Origin: Gaiellasilicea sp035553355
GTDB taxonomy: Bacteria > Actinomycetota > Thermoleophilia > Gaiellales > Gaiellaceae
Reading direction: 5' to 3'
DNA length: 57,178 bases
Assembly (NCBI GenBank): GCA_035553355.1
Contig: DATMJW010000051.1
Location: 1 to 57,178 of the forward strand
Both the position numbers and the translations under genes were made by a program. Position 1 is the first letter of the stretch, and each line of letters opens with the position of its first letter. The notes under the pieces were generated by a model. That model made no database searches. It was given only the letters and a program-made list of their open reading frames with translations, and was not told the origin of the DNA. Positions 16,726 through 24,432 of the stretch are shown here, piece by piece.

Positions 16726-17330
16726 GAATCCATTGTGACCGAGAAGACGGGCGCCGCCGCCCACGCCTCGAGCAGCGCGACCACGGCCTGCACCTGCTCG
16801 GCGTCGAGCCGGAACGGGGTCGCGTACGGAACCTGCTCCGCGCGCGCCTCCGGATGCCGCCCCTCCGCCGCCTCGAGCGCGTACCGGATCGGCAGCGAGT
16901 GCGCGACGAGGAGGATCGAGTCTTCCGGTCGGTCGAGGAGGATGCGGAAGCCGCGGGCGTAGCGCTCGGCGAGAGCAGCACGCGCGTCGGCACCCTCGGG
17001 TGCATCCGTCGGTCCGCGATCCGTCGCCCAGCGGCGGTACTCGTCGAGCGCCTTCCCCTCGAACGGCCCGACGCGCGGGTCGTTCAGCTCCGGCACGACG
17101 AGGCGCGGGACCTCGCGCTCGGCGAGCGCGAGGTCGGCGGTCTCGCGCACCCGCTCGAACTCGGTGACGGCGCAGAGGTCGAGGCGGTCGGCGGCGAGGA
17201 GGCGACCGAGCTCGCGCGCCTGCTCGCGCCCCGTCGCGGTCAGCGGGACCCGGACGGACGGATCGCCGTTCATCAGCTTGCGGGCGCTGAACTCGCTCTC
17301 GCCGTGGCGCGCGACGACGAGCGTCCTCAC
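16722..17330 (-). CDS. Histidine phosphatase (phosphoglycerate mutase) family protein
   Basis: A 202-residue member of the histidine phosphatase superfamily. The catalytic RHG motif is in VVARHGES near the N-terminus, the second catalytic His is in LLVAHSLPIRYAL, and the acidic residue is in VPELNDPRVGPFEG. The substrate cannot be told: family members include phosphoglycerate mutase, cobalamin phosphatase and broad phosphatases. The start is GTG overlapping the GNAT stop as GTGA, and the stop overlaps the tilS start the same way, so the gene is embedded in the GNAT-tilS-hpt operon. Confidence 0.87.
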   Translation of the reverse strand: MRTLVVARHGESEFSARKLMNGDPSVRVPLTATGREQARELGRLLAADRLDLCAVTEFERVRETADLALAEREVPRLVVPELNDPRVGPFEGKALDEYRRWATDRGPTDAPEGADARAALAERYARGFRILLDRPEDSILLVAHSLPIRYALEAAEGRHPEARAEQVPYATPFRLDAEQVQAVVALLEAWAAAPVFSVTMDS

Positions 17331-18106
17331 AGGAGCACGCTCCGGTAGTCGAGGACGTGCTCCATCCCCGCGCGCTCGTAGAGGCGGATCGCCCGCTCGT
17401 TGTCGGCGCGGACGAAGAGACAGACGCGCGGGACCCGTTCGAGCAGGAGCCGGATCAGGTCGCGCAGCGCCGCGGCCGCGAAGCCGCGCCCCCGCGCCTC
17501 GGGATCGCTCCACACCTGCTGGAGCTGCACGGCAGCAGGCGTCCAGGCCGACGCCTCGGCCTTGAAGAGGACGGTGTCGCCGTCCCTCCAGACCCACGAG
17601 CGGCCCTCCTCGATCTGCGCGCGCGTCCGCCACCGGAACCCGTCGGCGTCGCGGTGCAGCGGGTCGACCCCGAGCTCGAGCTCGTGTGCGCGAGCGCACG
17701 CGGGAACGAGGACGTCGAGGTCGTCGAGCGTCGCGGCGCGCAGGCCGCTGTCGCCCGCCGGCGGCGGCGCCGAGATCGCGTAGACGGGCTGGCCGGGGCG
17801 ATCCTCGCGTGGACGCGGCATGCGCACCCGCGCCTCCTCCCAGAGCTCCGTCACCGCGCGCTCCTCCCCGATCAGCATGCGTGCGTGCGAGCGCGCTGCG
17901 GCGTGCGCGAACGCGCCGCAGCCGCGGCCCGACGGAACGACGTTCGCGCCGGTGTGGCACAGCGCGACGAGCCGTCCGTCCTCCTGCACGCCGCTGAAGC
18001 GCCCGAGGCCGCGGCGCGCCACGTCTTCGAGGAAGACGCGCTCGACCGGGTCCGCCGCGCAGAACTCGAGGATCGCGTCCAGCCGCGGTTCGACCACCTG
18101 CACCAT
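17327..18106 (-). CDS. GNAT N-acetyltransferase with N-terminal DUF4081
   Basis: A 259-residue acetyltransferase. The N-terminal half (DAILEFCAADPVERVFLEDVARRGLG) matches DUF4081, fused to GNAT in actinobacteria. The C-terminal GNAT domain shows QLQQVWSDPEARGRGFAAAALRDLI (acetyl-CoA pyrophosphate loop, RGRGFA) and NERAIRLYERAGM. The substrate is unknown. It is the first gene of an operon with the phosphatase, tilS and hpt, and divergent from deoD. The ATG has GCAGGA upstream; the open frame before it is rejected. Confidence 0.87.
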   Translation of the reverse strand: MVQVVEPRLDAILEFCAADPVERVFLEDVARRGLGRFSGVQEDGRLVALCHTGANVVPSGRGCGAFAHAAARSHARMLIGEERAVTELWEEARVRMPRPREDRPGQPVYAISAPPPAGDSGLRAATLDDLDVLVPACARAHELELGVDPLHRDADGFRWRTRAQIEEGRSWVWRDGDTVLFKAEASAWTPAAVQLQQVWSDPEARGRGFAAAALRDLIRLLLERVPRVCLFVRADNERAIRLYERAGMEHVLDYRSVLL

Positions 18107-18121
18107 GCGCGCGATCCTGCC

Positions 18122-18130
18122 GTATAGGGT
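18122..18130. promoter_or_regulatory. Divergent promoter region, GNAT operon and deoD
   Basis: TAGGGT (18125-18130) is 7 bases before the deoD ATG, which has no RBS. On the minus strand CTATAC or TATACG overlaps it at the shared TATA. Both gene starts lie within 32 bases. Confidence 0.45.
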
Positions 18131-18137
18131 TGCCGCG

Positions 18138-18851
18138 ATGCCGATCCACGTGCGCGCAGAGCCGGGCGAGTACGCCGAGGCGTGCCTCCTCCCGGGCGAC
18201 CCGCTCCGGGCGAAGTACATCGCCGAGACGTACCTCGACAACGTCGTGCAGCGGAACTCCGAGCGGGGCCTGCTCGGCTACACCGGCGAATGGGAGGGCA
18301 AGCCGGTCTCCGTCCAGGGCACCGGCATGGGCTGCCCCGGCGCCACGATCGTCTTCGAGGAACTCGTCCAGCTCGGCGTCAAGAAGCTGCTCCGAGTCGG
18401 GACCTGCGGCGGGCTGCAGCCGCACCACGAGCTCGGCGACCTCATCGTCGCGCTCTCCGCGGTGCCGGCCGACCAGACGGCCGTCCACCTCGTGGGCGGC
18501 GAGCCGCATTGCCCGACGGCGAGCTGGGAGCTGATCCACGGCGCGGTGCACGTCGCGAAGGAGATCGGCCAGGAGATGCACGTCGGCCCCATCGTCTCGA
18601 GCGACCTCTTCTACAACCCGAACGAGGGCCAGTACGACCGCTGGTCGGCGCGCGGCGTGCTCGCGGTCGAGATGGAGGCGGCGGCGCTCTTCACGGTCGG
18701 CGCGCTCCGCGGCGTCCAGGCCGGCTGCCTGCTCACCGTCAGCGACATCATCGTCGGCGGCGAGATGAAGCGGATCTCCGACGACGACCTCCGCGCGGCG
18801 GTCGACCGGATGACGCGCGTGGCGCTCGCGACCGCGACGTCCGCTCATTAG
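18138..18851 (+). CDS. deoD: Purine-nucleoside phosphorylase, DeoD type
   Basis: Phosphorolysis of purine nucleosides to free base and ribose-1-phosphate. The 237 residues show LLPGDPLRAKYIAETYL (phosphate-binding Gly-Asp and Arg), TGMGCPGATIVFEEL, VGTCGGLQPH, EMEAAALF (nucleoside-binding Glu-Met-Glu) and SDIIVGGE with the catalytic Asp near the end. It is the trimer/hexamer NP-I family. The ATG lies 7 bases after TAGGGT with no RBS. The stop overlaps the next gene's probable ATT start. Confidence 0.95.
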   Translation: MPIHVRAEPGEYAEACLLPGDPLRAKYIAETYLDNVVQRNSERGLLGYTGEWEGKPVSVQGTGMGCPGATIVFEELVQLGVKKLLRVGTCGGLQPHHELGDLIVALSAVPADQTAVHLVGGEPHCPTASWELIHGAVHVAKEIGQEMHVGPIVSSDLFYNPNEGQYDRWSARGVLAVEMEAAALFTVGALRGVQAGCLLTVSDIIVGGEMKRISDDDLRAAVDRMTRVALATATSAH

Positions 18852-19755
18852 CGACGCCGTCTTCCTCGTCAATCCTGCGTCGGACAACGGCGCCACCGGC
18901 AAGCGCTGGCCGGAGATCGCGAACCGCGCCGCTGCGGCGGGGCTCGACGGCGACGCGCTCTTCTCGACCGCTCCGGGCGAGCTCGGCGGGCTCGCACGGC
19001 GCGCGGCCGACGGCGGCGCACGGCTCCTCGTCGTCGTCGGCGGCGACGGGTCGGTGAACGAGGTCGCGAACGGCATCGCCGGCCGCGACGACGTCGAGAT
19101 CGCCGTGATACCGCGGGGCACGGGGTGGGATTTCGTCCGCACCTACGGCATCCCGCACAAGCTCGACGGGGCGATTCGCGTCGCGCTCGCGGGGACGGCG
19201 CGCACGATCGACCTCGGCCGCGTCGGCTACCGCGCGTGGAACGGGGACGACGGGCACGCGTACTTCGCGAACGTCGCGAGCGCGGGGATGAGCGGCGCGA
19301 TCGCGAAGCGGGCGAACGAGACGACACAGGCGCTCGGCGGGAAGGTGTCGTACGCGTGGGCGACGCTCGCGGTCTTCGCCGGCTGGCGCAACGGCGACGT
19401 CCGCGTGTCCGTCGACGGCGAGAGCCGCGCCGGCCGCATGCACGACGTCGTCGTCGCGAACGGCCGCTGCTTCGGCGGTGGGATGCGGATCTGCCCCGAT
19501 GCGGAGCCGGACGACGGCCTCTTCGACGTGCTGACGATCGGCGACCTGACGAAGCGCGACCTGATGCTGACGCTGCCGAAGACGTACCGCGGGTCGCACC
19601 TGCCTCACCCGAAGGCGGAGCTGCTCCGCGGATCGGTCGTCACCGTCGACGCCGACGAGCCGCTGCCCGTCGAGCTCGACGGCGAGCAGCCGGGAACGAC
19701 CCCGGCGCGGTTCGAGGTCGTGCCGCAGGCGCTGCGCGTGCGCGTGCCGGCGTAG
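18847..19755 (+). CDS. Diacylglycerol/sphingosine kinase-like lipid kinase, probable ATT start
   Basis: A 302-residue DAGK-catalytic-domain protein, probably acting in lipid phosphorylation. The N-terminal strand SDAVFLVNPAS leads to the ATP-binding loop VVGGDGSVNEVANG and PRGTGWDFVRTYG, then the variable C-terminal beta domain with GGGMRICPDAEPDDGLFDVL. The first canonical start (GTG 19054) falls after GGDGS and would delete the nucleotide site. Upstream, the only near-canonical codon after the last in-frame stop is ATT 18847, overlapping the deoD stop and placing the kinase start exactly where the family begins. Confidence 0.85.
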   Translation: MSDAVFLVNPASDNGATGKRWPEIANRAAAAGLDGDALFSTAPGELGGLARRAADGGARLLVVVGGDGSVNEVANGIAGRDDVEIAVIPRGTGWDFVRTYGIPHKLDGAIRVALAGTARTIDLGRVGYRAWNGDDGHAYFANVASAGMSGAIAKRANETTQALGGKVSYAWATLAVFAGWRNGDVRVSVDGESRAGRMHDVVVANGRCFGGGMRICPDAEPDDGLFDVLTIGDLTKRDLMLTLPKTYRGSHLPHPKAELLRGSVVTVDADEPLPVELDGEQPGTTPARFEVVPQALRVRVPA

Positions 19756-19762
19756 CGCCCCG

Positions 19763-20077
19763 CTACGTCGACGCGGTCTTCTTCGCCGACGAGCCGGACG
19801 AGGACTTCGCGCCCGCGCCCGACTTCGACGCCGCCGACTTCGAGCCGGAGCTCTTCGGCTGCTCGAGCTTCGCGAGCCGCGCCTCGAGCTCGTCGACCCG
19901 CCGCTCGAGCACGTCGAGGCCGCGGAGGCGCTTCTGGATCTCGTCGATCCGCTGCCGCGACTGGTTCGTCACCTCGAGCAGCCGGTTCGCGCCGGGCACG
20001 TCCGCGAGCTTCTGCATCGCCTCCTCGCCGAGGTCGGCGAAGCGGGAGAGGATGTCCTTCGGCTGTGTCTTCGACAT
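19763..20077 (-). CDS. Small coiled-coil protein with Lys/Ser/Ala-rich tail
   Basis: A 104-residue protein of unknown function. Residues 1-72 are helical, with a heptad-like stretch IDEIQKRLRGLDVLERRVDELEAR split by a hinge, and the last 30 residues are a low-complexity Lys/Ser/Ala/Gly tail resembling histone-H1-like or phasin tails. TACGAT lies 6 bases before the ATG and no RBS is present, so the transcript is probably leaderless. It may bind nucleic acid or polymer granules through the basic tail; that is inference only. Confidence 0.72.
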   Translation of the reverse strand: MSKTQPKDILSRFADLGEEAMQKLADVPGANRLLEVTNQSRQRIDEIQKRLRGLDVLERRVDELEARLAKLEQPKSSGSKSAASKSGAGAKSSSGSSAKKTAST

Positions 20078-20083
20078 GCGCCG

Positions 20084-20089
20084 ATCGTA
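20084..20089 (-). promoter_or_regulatory. -10 box of the small coiled-coil protein
   Basis: TACGAT, exactly 6 bases before the ATG, in a 22-base gap after the L,D-transpeptidase gene. Confidence 0.5.
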
Positions 20090-20099
20090 CCCGGCGGCG

Positions 20100-20978
20100 T
20101 CAGGCGCGAACCACGACCGGCGTCCCCGCTAGCGCCTTCGCGAACAGCACGCGCAGGTCGGCGTTGCGGACGCGGATGCACCCGTTCGACACCGCCTGCC
20201 CGATCAGGTGGGGCCGGTTCGTGCCGTGGATCGCGACCGGACCGCCCTGCGCCCAGCCCGTGAGGACGGGAGAGAAGGCCGAGATGCCGATCGCGCCCGG
20301 CCCGAACGGGCCGTTCGGGTTCGACGGCACGAGCCGCTGGTTCACGTAGTAGCGGCCGGTCGGGGTCGGCGTCGCGGACGTGCCGATCGCGGCGCGCGCC
20401 ACGTGGACGACACGACCGCGGTCGTAGAGCGTGACCCGCCGCTCCGAGAGGTCCACGACGATGCGCGTCGTCACCGGTAGCACCGCCACGTCGCGCGCAC
20501 GCACCCATCCGGTGACCCCGTTCGGCCGGAGCGGCAGCTGCACGCGGTACCACGTGGCGCGGCAGCGGGCGTCGACGCGGCGCGCGAGCACGCCGAACAC
20601 GGTCGGGAAGCCGTTCGCGTTCTTCGAGCCGAAGGATGCGATCCGGCCGCCGCGCGGCGAGCGGTACGCAACGGCACCCCGTGCGGCGAGCGCGGCGAAC
20701 GCGCGCTTCGCGTCGCCGTGCGCGCGAACCGAGCCGGCGGTGCACGCCGAGGCCGCGGCGCGCTGCGGCTGCCGCGCGGCGACGGTCCGCGCAGCGGGCG
20801 CCGCCCGCCTCGGCGTCGCCGTCTCCTTCGCCGCCGGCACTGTCTTTTTCGGCGCTGCGACGTCTGACTTGTAAATCGGAAAACCCGCGGCGGCCGGAGG
20901 CGACGTTTCGGGGTCCGAACCGGCGGAACCGCATCCGACGAAGAGAAGGGAGAGGAGGGCGAGGACGAAAACGCGCAC
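20100..20978 (-). CDS. L,D-transpeptidase (YkuD family), probable lipoprotein
   Basis: Forms 3-3 peptidoglycan cross-links or attaches proteins to the wall. The 292-residue protein starts RVFVLALLSLLFVGC, a lipoprotein-type signal (FVGC). An Ala-rich spacer, an SH3-like region and the YkuD domain follow: TRIVVDLSERRVTLYDRG, YYVNQRL, and the catalytic HGTNRPHLIGQAVSNGCIRV, with the His and the Cys of SNGC. I choose GTG 20978 over an ATG 60 bases upstream because TACCTT lies 6 bases before it and the signal starts there. Confidence 0.9.
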   Translation of the reverse strand: MRVFVLALLSLLFVGCGSAGSDPETSPPAAAGFPIYKSDVAAPKKTVPAAKETATPRRAAPAARTVAARQPQRAAASACTAGSVRAHGDAKRAFAALAARGAVAYRSPRGGRIASFGSKNANGFPTVFGVLARRVDARCRATWYRVQLPLRPNGVTGWVRARDVAVLPVTTRIVVDLSERRVTLYDRGRVVHVARAAIGTSATPTPTGRYYVNQRLVPSNPNGPFGPGAIGISAFSPVLTGWAQGGPVAIHGTNRPHLIGQAVSNGCIRVRNADLRVLFAKALAGTPVVVRA

Positions 20979-20984
20979 GCGTGC

Positions 20985-20990
20985 AAGGTA
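20985..20990 (-). promoter_or_regulatory. -10 box of the L,D-transpeptidase gene
   Basis: TACCTT, 6 bases before GTG 20978, consistent with a leaderless transcript and decisive for the start choice. Confidence 0.45.
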
Positions 20991-21074
20991 GCGGCGGTAC
21001 CGCAGAACCGGGATCGCACGATCACCCTTTCCGCGCATGTGCCGTCCAGTGCCCGGATTACCGTGAGAGAAGAC

Positions 21075-21242
21075 ATGACCGACAACCTGCAGCAGCGCGC
21101 CCGCCAGCTCCACCGGCACAAGACGGTGCTCACGCACCTCCTGCGCCAGCAGGCCGGGATCCCGTACGAGGTCGAGCAGAAGGTGTGCTCCGACTGCCAG
21201 CGGGTCCTCGCCGAGCGGACGCTCCGCCGCGCCGCGGCCTAG
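21075..21242 (+). CDS. Small protein with a single CxxC motif
   Basis: A 55-residue basic protein of unknown family. An amphipathic helix (about residues 5-30) is followed by EVEQKVCSDCQRVLAERTL, one CSDC pair that could be half of a zinc ribbon in a dimer or a redox pair. The preferred ATG follows GAGAGAAG and lies 10 bases after TACCGT. An upstream ATG (21039) would add 12 residues. It is short, so the call rests on codon use, the RBS-like element and placement between two real genes. Confidence 0.55.
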   Translation: MTDNLQQRARQLHRHKTVLTHLLRQQAGIPYEVEQKVCSDCQRVLAERTLRRAAA

Positions 21243-21256
21243 CCCGCGGTCATCGG

Positions 21257-21279
21257 CTCCCGGCCCGGTGCGCCGGGAG
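21257..21279. terminator. Hairpin between convergent genes
   Basis: CTCCCGGC and GCCGGGAG form an 8-base-pair stem with a 7-base loop, between the small CxxC gene and the sirtuin gene. No T run follows on either strand, so termination is inferred only from position. Confidence 0.4.
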
Positions 21280-21286
21280 GGCGGCG

Positions 21287-22012
21287 CTATTCCAGCAACG
21301 CGAGCGTCTCCTGCAGGATCGCACCCGCCGAGCCGTCGAGTCGCAGATCCGCCTCCTCGTCGAGGGCCGTCGGCCCCCGGTTCACGATCGCGAGCGACCC
21401 GCCGCGGCGCAGCGTCTCGAACGGCAGCGACCCCACCGGGTGCACCTCGAGCGTCGAGCCGACGACGAGGAGGAGCCGCGCCGCCCGCGCGAGCTCCGAT
21501 GCCCGCTCGAGCGCCGCGACCGGCAGCAGCTCGCCGAACATCACGACGCCCGGCTTCAGCACCTCGCCGCAGTCGCAGTGCGGCACCGGCAGCCGCGCCC
21601 CGACCTCGTCGGCGGCGTAACGGGACCCGCAGCGGATGCAGACGGCGCCGCGGATCGAGCCGTGCACCTCGACGACGTCCGCCGAGCCTGCGGCCTGGTG
21701 CAGCCCGTCGACGTTCTGCGTCACGACCGCACGCACGAGCCCGAGCTGCTCGAGGCGCGCGAGCGCGCGGTGGCCGTCGTTCGGCTGCGCGTCTGCGAGC
21801 AGCGAGAGCCGCAGGCGGTAGAACTCCCACACGCGCGTCGGGTCTCGGCGGAAGCCGTCGATGCTCGCGACCTCGAGCGGGTCGAACTCGGCCCAGATCC
21901 CACCGGCCGAGCGGAAATCGGGGATCCCGCTCTCGGTGCTGACGCCCGCGCCCGTGAGCACGACGCACGGCTGGTGCGTCCGGATGAGTCCGGCGAGCCG
22001 CTCCGTCGTCAT
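21287..22012 (-). CDS. cobB: NAD-dependent protein deacylase, sirtuin family
   Basis: Removes acyl groups from lysine using NAD, giving nicotinamide and O-acyl-ADP-ribose. The 241 residues show the NAD loop GAGVSTESGIPDFR (21-34), the TQNVDGLH motif, catalytic His117 in EVHGS, a zinc site with CIRC and CDC, FGELLP, and VGSTLEVHPVGSL. TACGAT 7 bases upstream makes ATG 22012 the likely first codon (MTTERL), shortening the protein by three residues relative to the earlier ATG. Divergent from the thioesterase gene, with overlapping -10 boxes. Confidence 0.95.
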   Translation of the reverse strand: MTTERLAGLIRTHQPCVVLTGAGVSTESGIPDFRSAGGIWAEFDPLEVASIDGFRRDPTRVWEFYRLRLSLLADAQPNDGHRALARLEQLGLVRAVVTQNVDGLHQAAGSADVVEVHGSIRGAVCIRCGSRYAADEVGARLPVPHCDCGEVLKPGVVMFGELLPVAALERASELARAARLLLVVGSTLEVHPVGSLPFETLRRGGSLAIVNRGPTALDEEADLRLDGSAGAILQETLALLE

Positions 22013-22019
22013 CGGCGGC

Positions 22020-22029
22020 ATCGTAGGCT
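22020..22029. promoter_or_regulatory. Overlapping divergent -10 boxes, sirtuin and thioesterase
   Basis: ATCGTAGGCT reads TACGAT on the minus strand (7 bases before the sirtuin ATG) and TAGGCT on the plus strand (6 bases before the thioesterase GTG). The two boxes share the central TA, so one short sequence would serve both promoters. Confidence 0.6.
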
Positions 22030-22035
22030 TGCCGC

Positions 22036-22449
22036 GTGGAGGGCTACCGCTGGTCGACGGAGGTGCGGGTGCGGTTCGCGGAGACCGACGCGCAGGGGAT
22101 CGCGCACCACGCGTCGTTCGTCGTCTGGCTCGAGGTCGCGCGCGTCGCGTGGCTCGCGGAGCACGCGGGCGGCTACAACCGCATCCGTGAGCAGGGGATC
22201 GAGGCCCTGACGACCGAGGTGCACGTCCGCTACCACCGCGCCGCCCGGTTCGACGAGCGCCTCCGGATCTGGACGCGCGTCGTCGACCCGCGCGGCGCCC
22301 GCTTCCGCTACGAGTACGCGATCGAACGCGACGGCGAGGCGATCGCCGACGCGTGGACCGCGCACGCGACCGTCGACGCCGAGACGCACCGGCCGACGCG
22401 CGTGCCGGCGGCGCTCGCCGAGGCGATCGCTACGGCGTCGTCGTCGTAG
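22036..22449 (+). CDS. Hotdog-fold acyl-CoA thioesterase, YbgC/4HBT family
   Basis: A 137-residue single-hotdog thioesterase. RFAETDAQGIAHHASFVVWLEVAR is the 4-hydroxybenzoyl-CoA thioesterase signature with the catalytic Asp in the TDAQG turn; VRYHRAARFDERLRIWTRV follows. The substrate is probably a short or aromatic acyl-CoA. The GTG start lies 6 bases after TAGGCT with no RBS. The 3' end overlaps the convergent VanW gene by 20 bases. Confidence 0.88.
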   Translation: MEGYRWSTEVRVRFAETDAQGIAHHASFVVWLEVARVAWLAEHAGGYNRIREQGIEALTTEVHVRYHRAARFDERLRIWTRVVDPRGARFRYEYAIERDGEAIADAWTAHATVDAETHRPTRVPAALAEAIATASSS

Positions 22450-24356
22450 CCGCGGGCGCCGTCTCGGCCGGCGTCGTCGCTGCCGGCTTCGGCTTCGGCG
22501 CGGGCTTCGACGCGGGCTTCGGCGCCGGCTTCGGCTTCGGCTTCGTCCCCACTTGGATCTCGCGGTAGTCGCCGCGGTAGTTCGTCACCCACGTCTCGTC
22601 GTGGAGGAGCGAGCCGTCCGCGGCGTAGACCTTCCGCACGACCGACGTCGTCCGCGGCTGCGACCCCTCGGCGGCGACGATCTCGGTCCCCTTCTCGAGC
22701 GTCGGGTCCGGCGTCCGCTTCACCGGCACGGCACCGGTGAACCGCATCGTCCCGGCGCTGCTCTCGACGCGCCGCTCGGGTCCGCCGCCGTAGAGCGAGA
22801 CGGTGATCCCGCCGCCGTCCCAGCTGCCGACGACGAGGATCCACTTCGGCGTGTCGTTGAGGAAACGCAGATCGAGGTCGGGGTAGTTCACGGTCGCGTC
22901 GCGGCCGAGCTGGTACCGCGAGATGTACAGCGAGTGCGGGTTGCGCTCGAGGATCTTGATCCCTGCCTCCCACGCCGCGTTGAAGACCGTCGTCGCCACC
23001 TGGGAGACGCCGCCGCCGACGTCCTCCTCGTACTCGTTGCGGATGATCACCGGCGCCGGCCGGAAGCCGCGCTCGAGCGTCCGCGGCCCGACCCGCTCGT
23101 TGAACGAGAAGGTGCCGCCGGGTGGGACGAGCGCGCCGTTCAGGAGCTCGATCGCGCGCCGCAGGTTCGTGATCCGGTCGGGGGTGCCGGCGTTCGCGGT
23201 GCTGTAGACGGAGAGGCGGCGCTCGATCCCCATCGCCTCTGCTTCCGCCGTCGTCCGGTCCGGCTCGGACGTGCTCATCACGAGCGTCGCGTTGCGGTCG
23301 CTCCCGGACGAGGCAGCGGCGAGGATCGCCTTCGCCGTCGCCGGGACGTCGAGCGCGAGCCCGTCCTTCGACGGGACGATGCGGACGACGCCGCCCGACG
23401 CGAGGATCTGCGCGTCCGCGGGCGGCCGCTCCACCGTCTTGCGGAGCTTCGCGAACCATGCGTCGGCGGCGGCGCCCCCGATCGCGAGTTCGGTCTCGCC
23501 GTCGGACGGGAGGCTGAGGAGCTCCGCGATGCGCCAGCGGGGCAGCCGCCAGCGCGTGCCGTCGTAGGCGAGCGTCACGGGCGCCGAGAGCGCGACGCGC
23601 GCCTGCCGCGCCGCAGGCGCGAGCTCCGACGCAGTGACCTGGATCGGGTCGATCCGCACGGGGAGCGCAACCGGGCCGCCGCGGTCGAGTCGGGCGAGCG
23701 CGCGCACCATCACGTCCGCGGCCGCGTCGCGGTCGAGCCGGAGCCCGGTCTGCCCCGGCACGACGAGGATCTGCAGCCCGCGCCGGAGGATCTTCGCCTC
23801 GGTGTGCGCGCGGTCGACCTCCCGCGCCATCCCTGCGAGCTTGTAGTCGAGCGCCGCGTCGTAGGCGCTCACCGGCGGCACGACCTCCGCGCCGAAGAAG
23901 CGCGTCTGCAGGCGGCGGTAGCCGCGGACGGGGCCGAATCCCTCCCCCGCCTCCGCGGCGGTTTCGACGGCCGCGCGCCAATCGGCCCTCACGTCCAGCG
24001 TCGAGGCCCGCACGGGGAACTGCCGCTCGCCGACGGTGAAGACGACCGGCACCGCGGCCGCCCGCGCTGCACGCTGCTCGAGCAGGCGCAGCGCCTGCTC
24101 GAGCAGCGTGCAGCGCGGGCGGCCGCGGTGCACGCTGCTCGAGCAGGCGCTGCGCCTCGTCGTGCGTCATCCCGCCGACGTCGATCCCGGCGATCGTGAC
24201 CCCGTCGGCGAGCCGCGCCGGCGAGCCGGCGAACGCGAACCCGACGAGCGCCGCGAGCACGGCGAGGAGCGCCACGAAGACGAGCAGTGAGCGGGCGACG
24301 AGACGGGCGGTGGGCCGAGCTGCGCCCGCGCGCACGGGTGACGCTTCGGCGCGCAC
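22430..24356 (-). pseudogene. VanW-family wall protein, frame broken by a 61-base palindromic duplication
   Basis: Without the insertion the gene would encode about 621 residues: an N-terminal membrane anchor (LLVFVALLAVLAALVGFAFA), DGVTIAGIDVGGMTHDEAQRLLEQR, YoaR-like peptidoglycan-binding domains (DVRADW), and the VanW domain (NLRRAIELLNGALVPPGGTFSFNERV... EEDVGGGVSQVATTVFNAAWEAGI). The tail is a Lys/Pro/Ala repeat. A 61-base segment (24070-24130) shifts the frame after EQRA. Deleting it rejoins EQRA with ARAAAVPVVFTVGERQ in one frame. Start GTG 24356; TAGACT lies 9 bases upstream. Confidence 0.85.
24050..24130. repeat. 81-base perfect palindrome inside the VanW gene
   Basis: Left arm 24050-24089 and right arm 24091-24130 are exact reverse complements around a single A at 24090. 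The 20 bases at 24131-24150 repeat those at 24070-24089 directly. This is the pattern left by a fold-back template switch. Confidence 0.95.
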
Positions 24357-24432
24357 GAGGGCGAGAGTCTAGCCGCGCCTCCGGCACGATCCGGCGGCGT
24401 CTCGTGAAGGTTTCGTTAGGAAGGAGCGGCGA

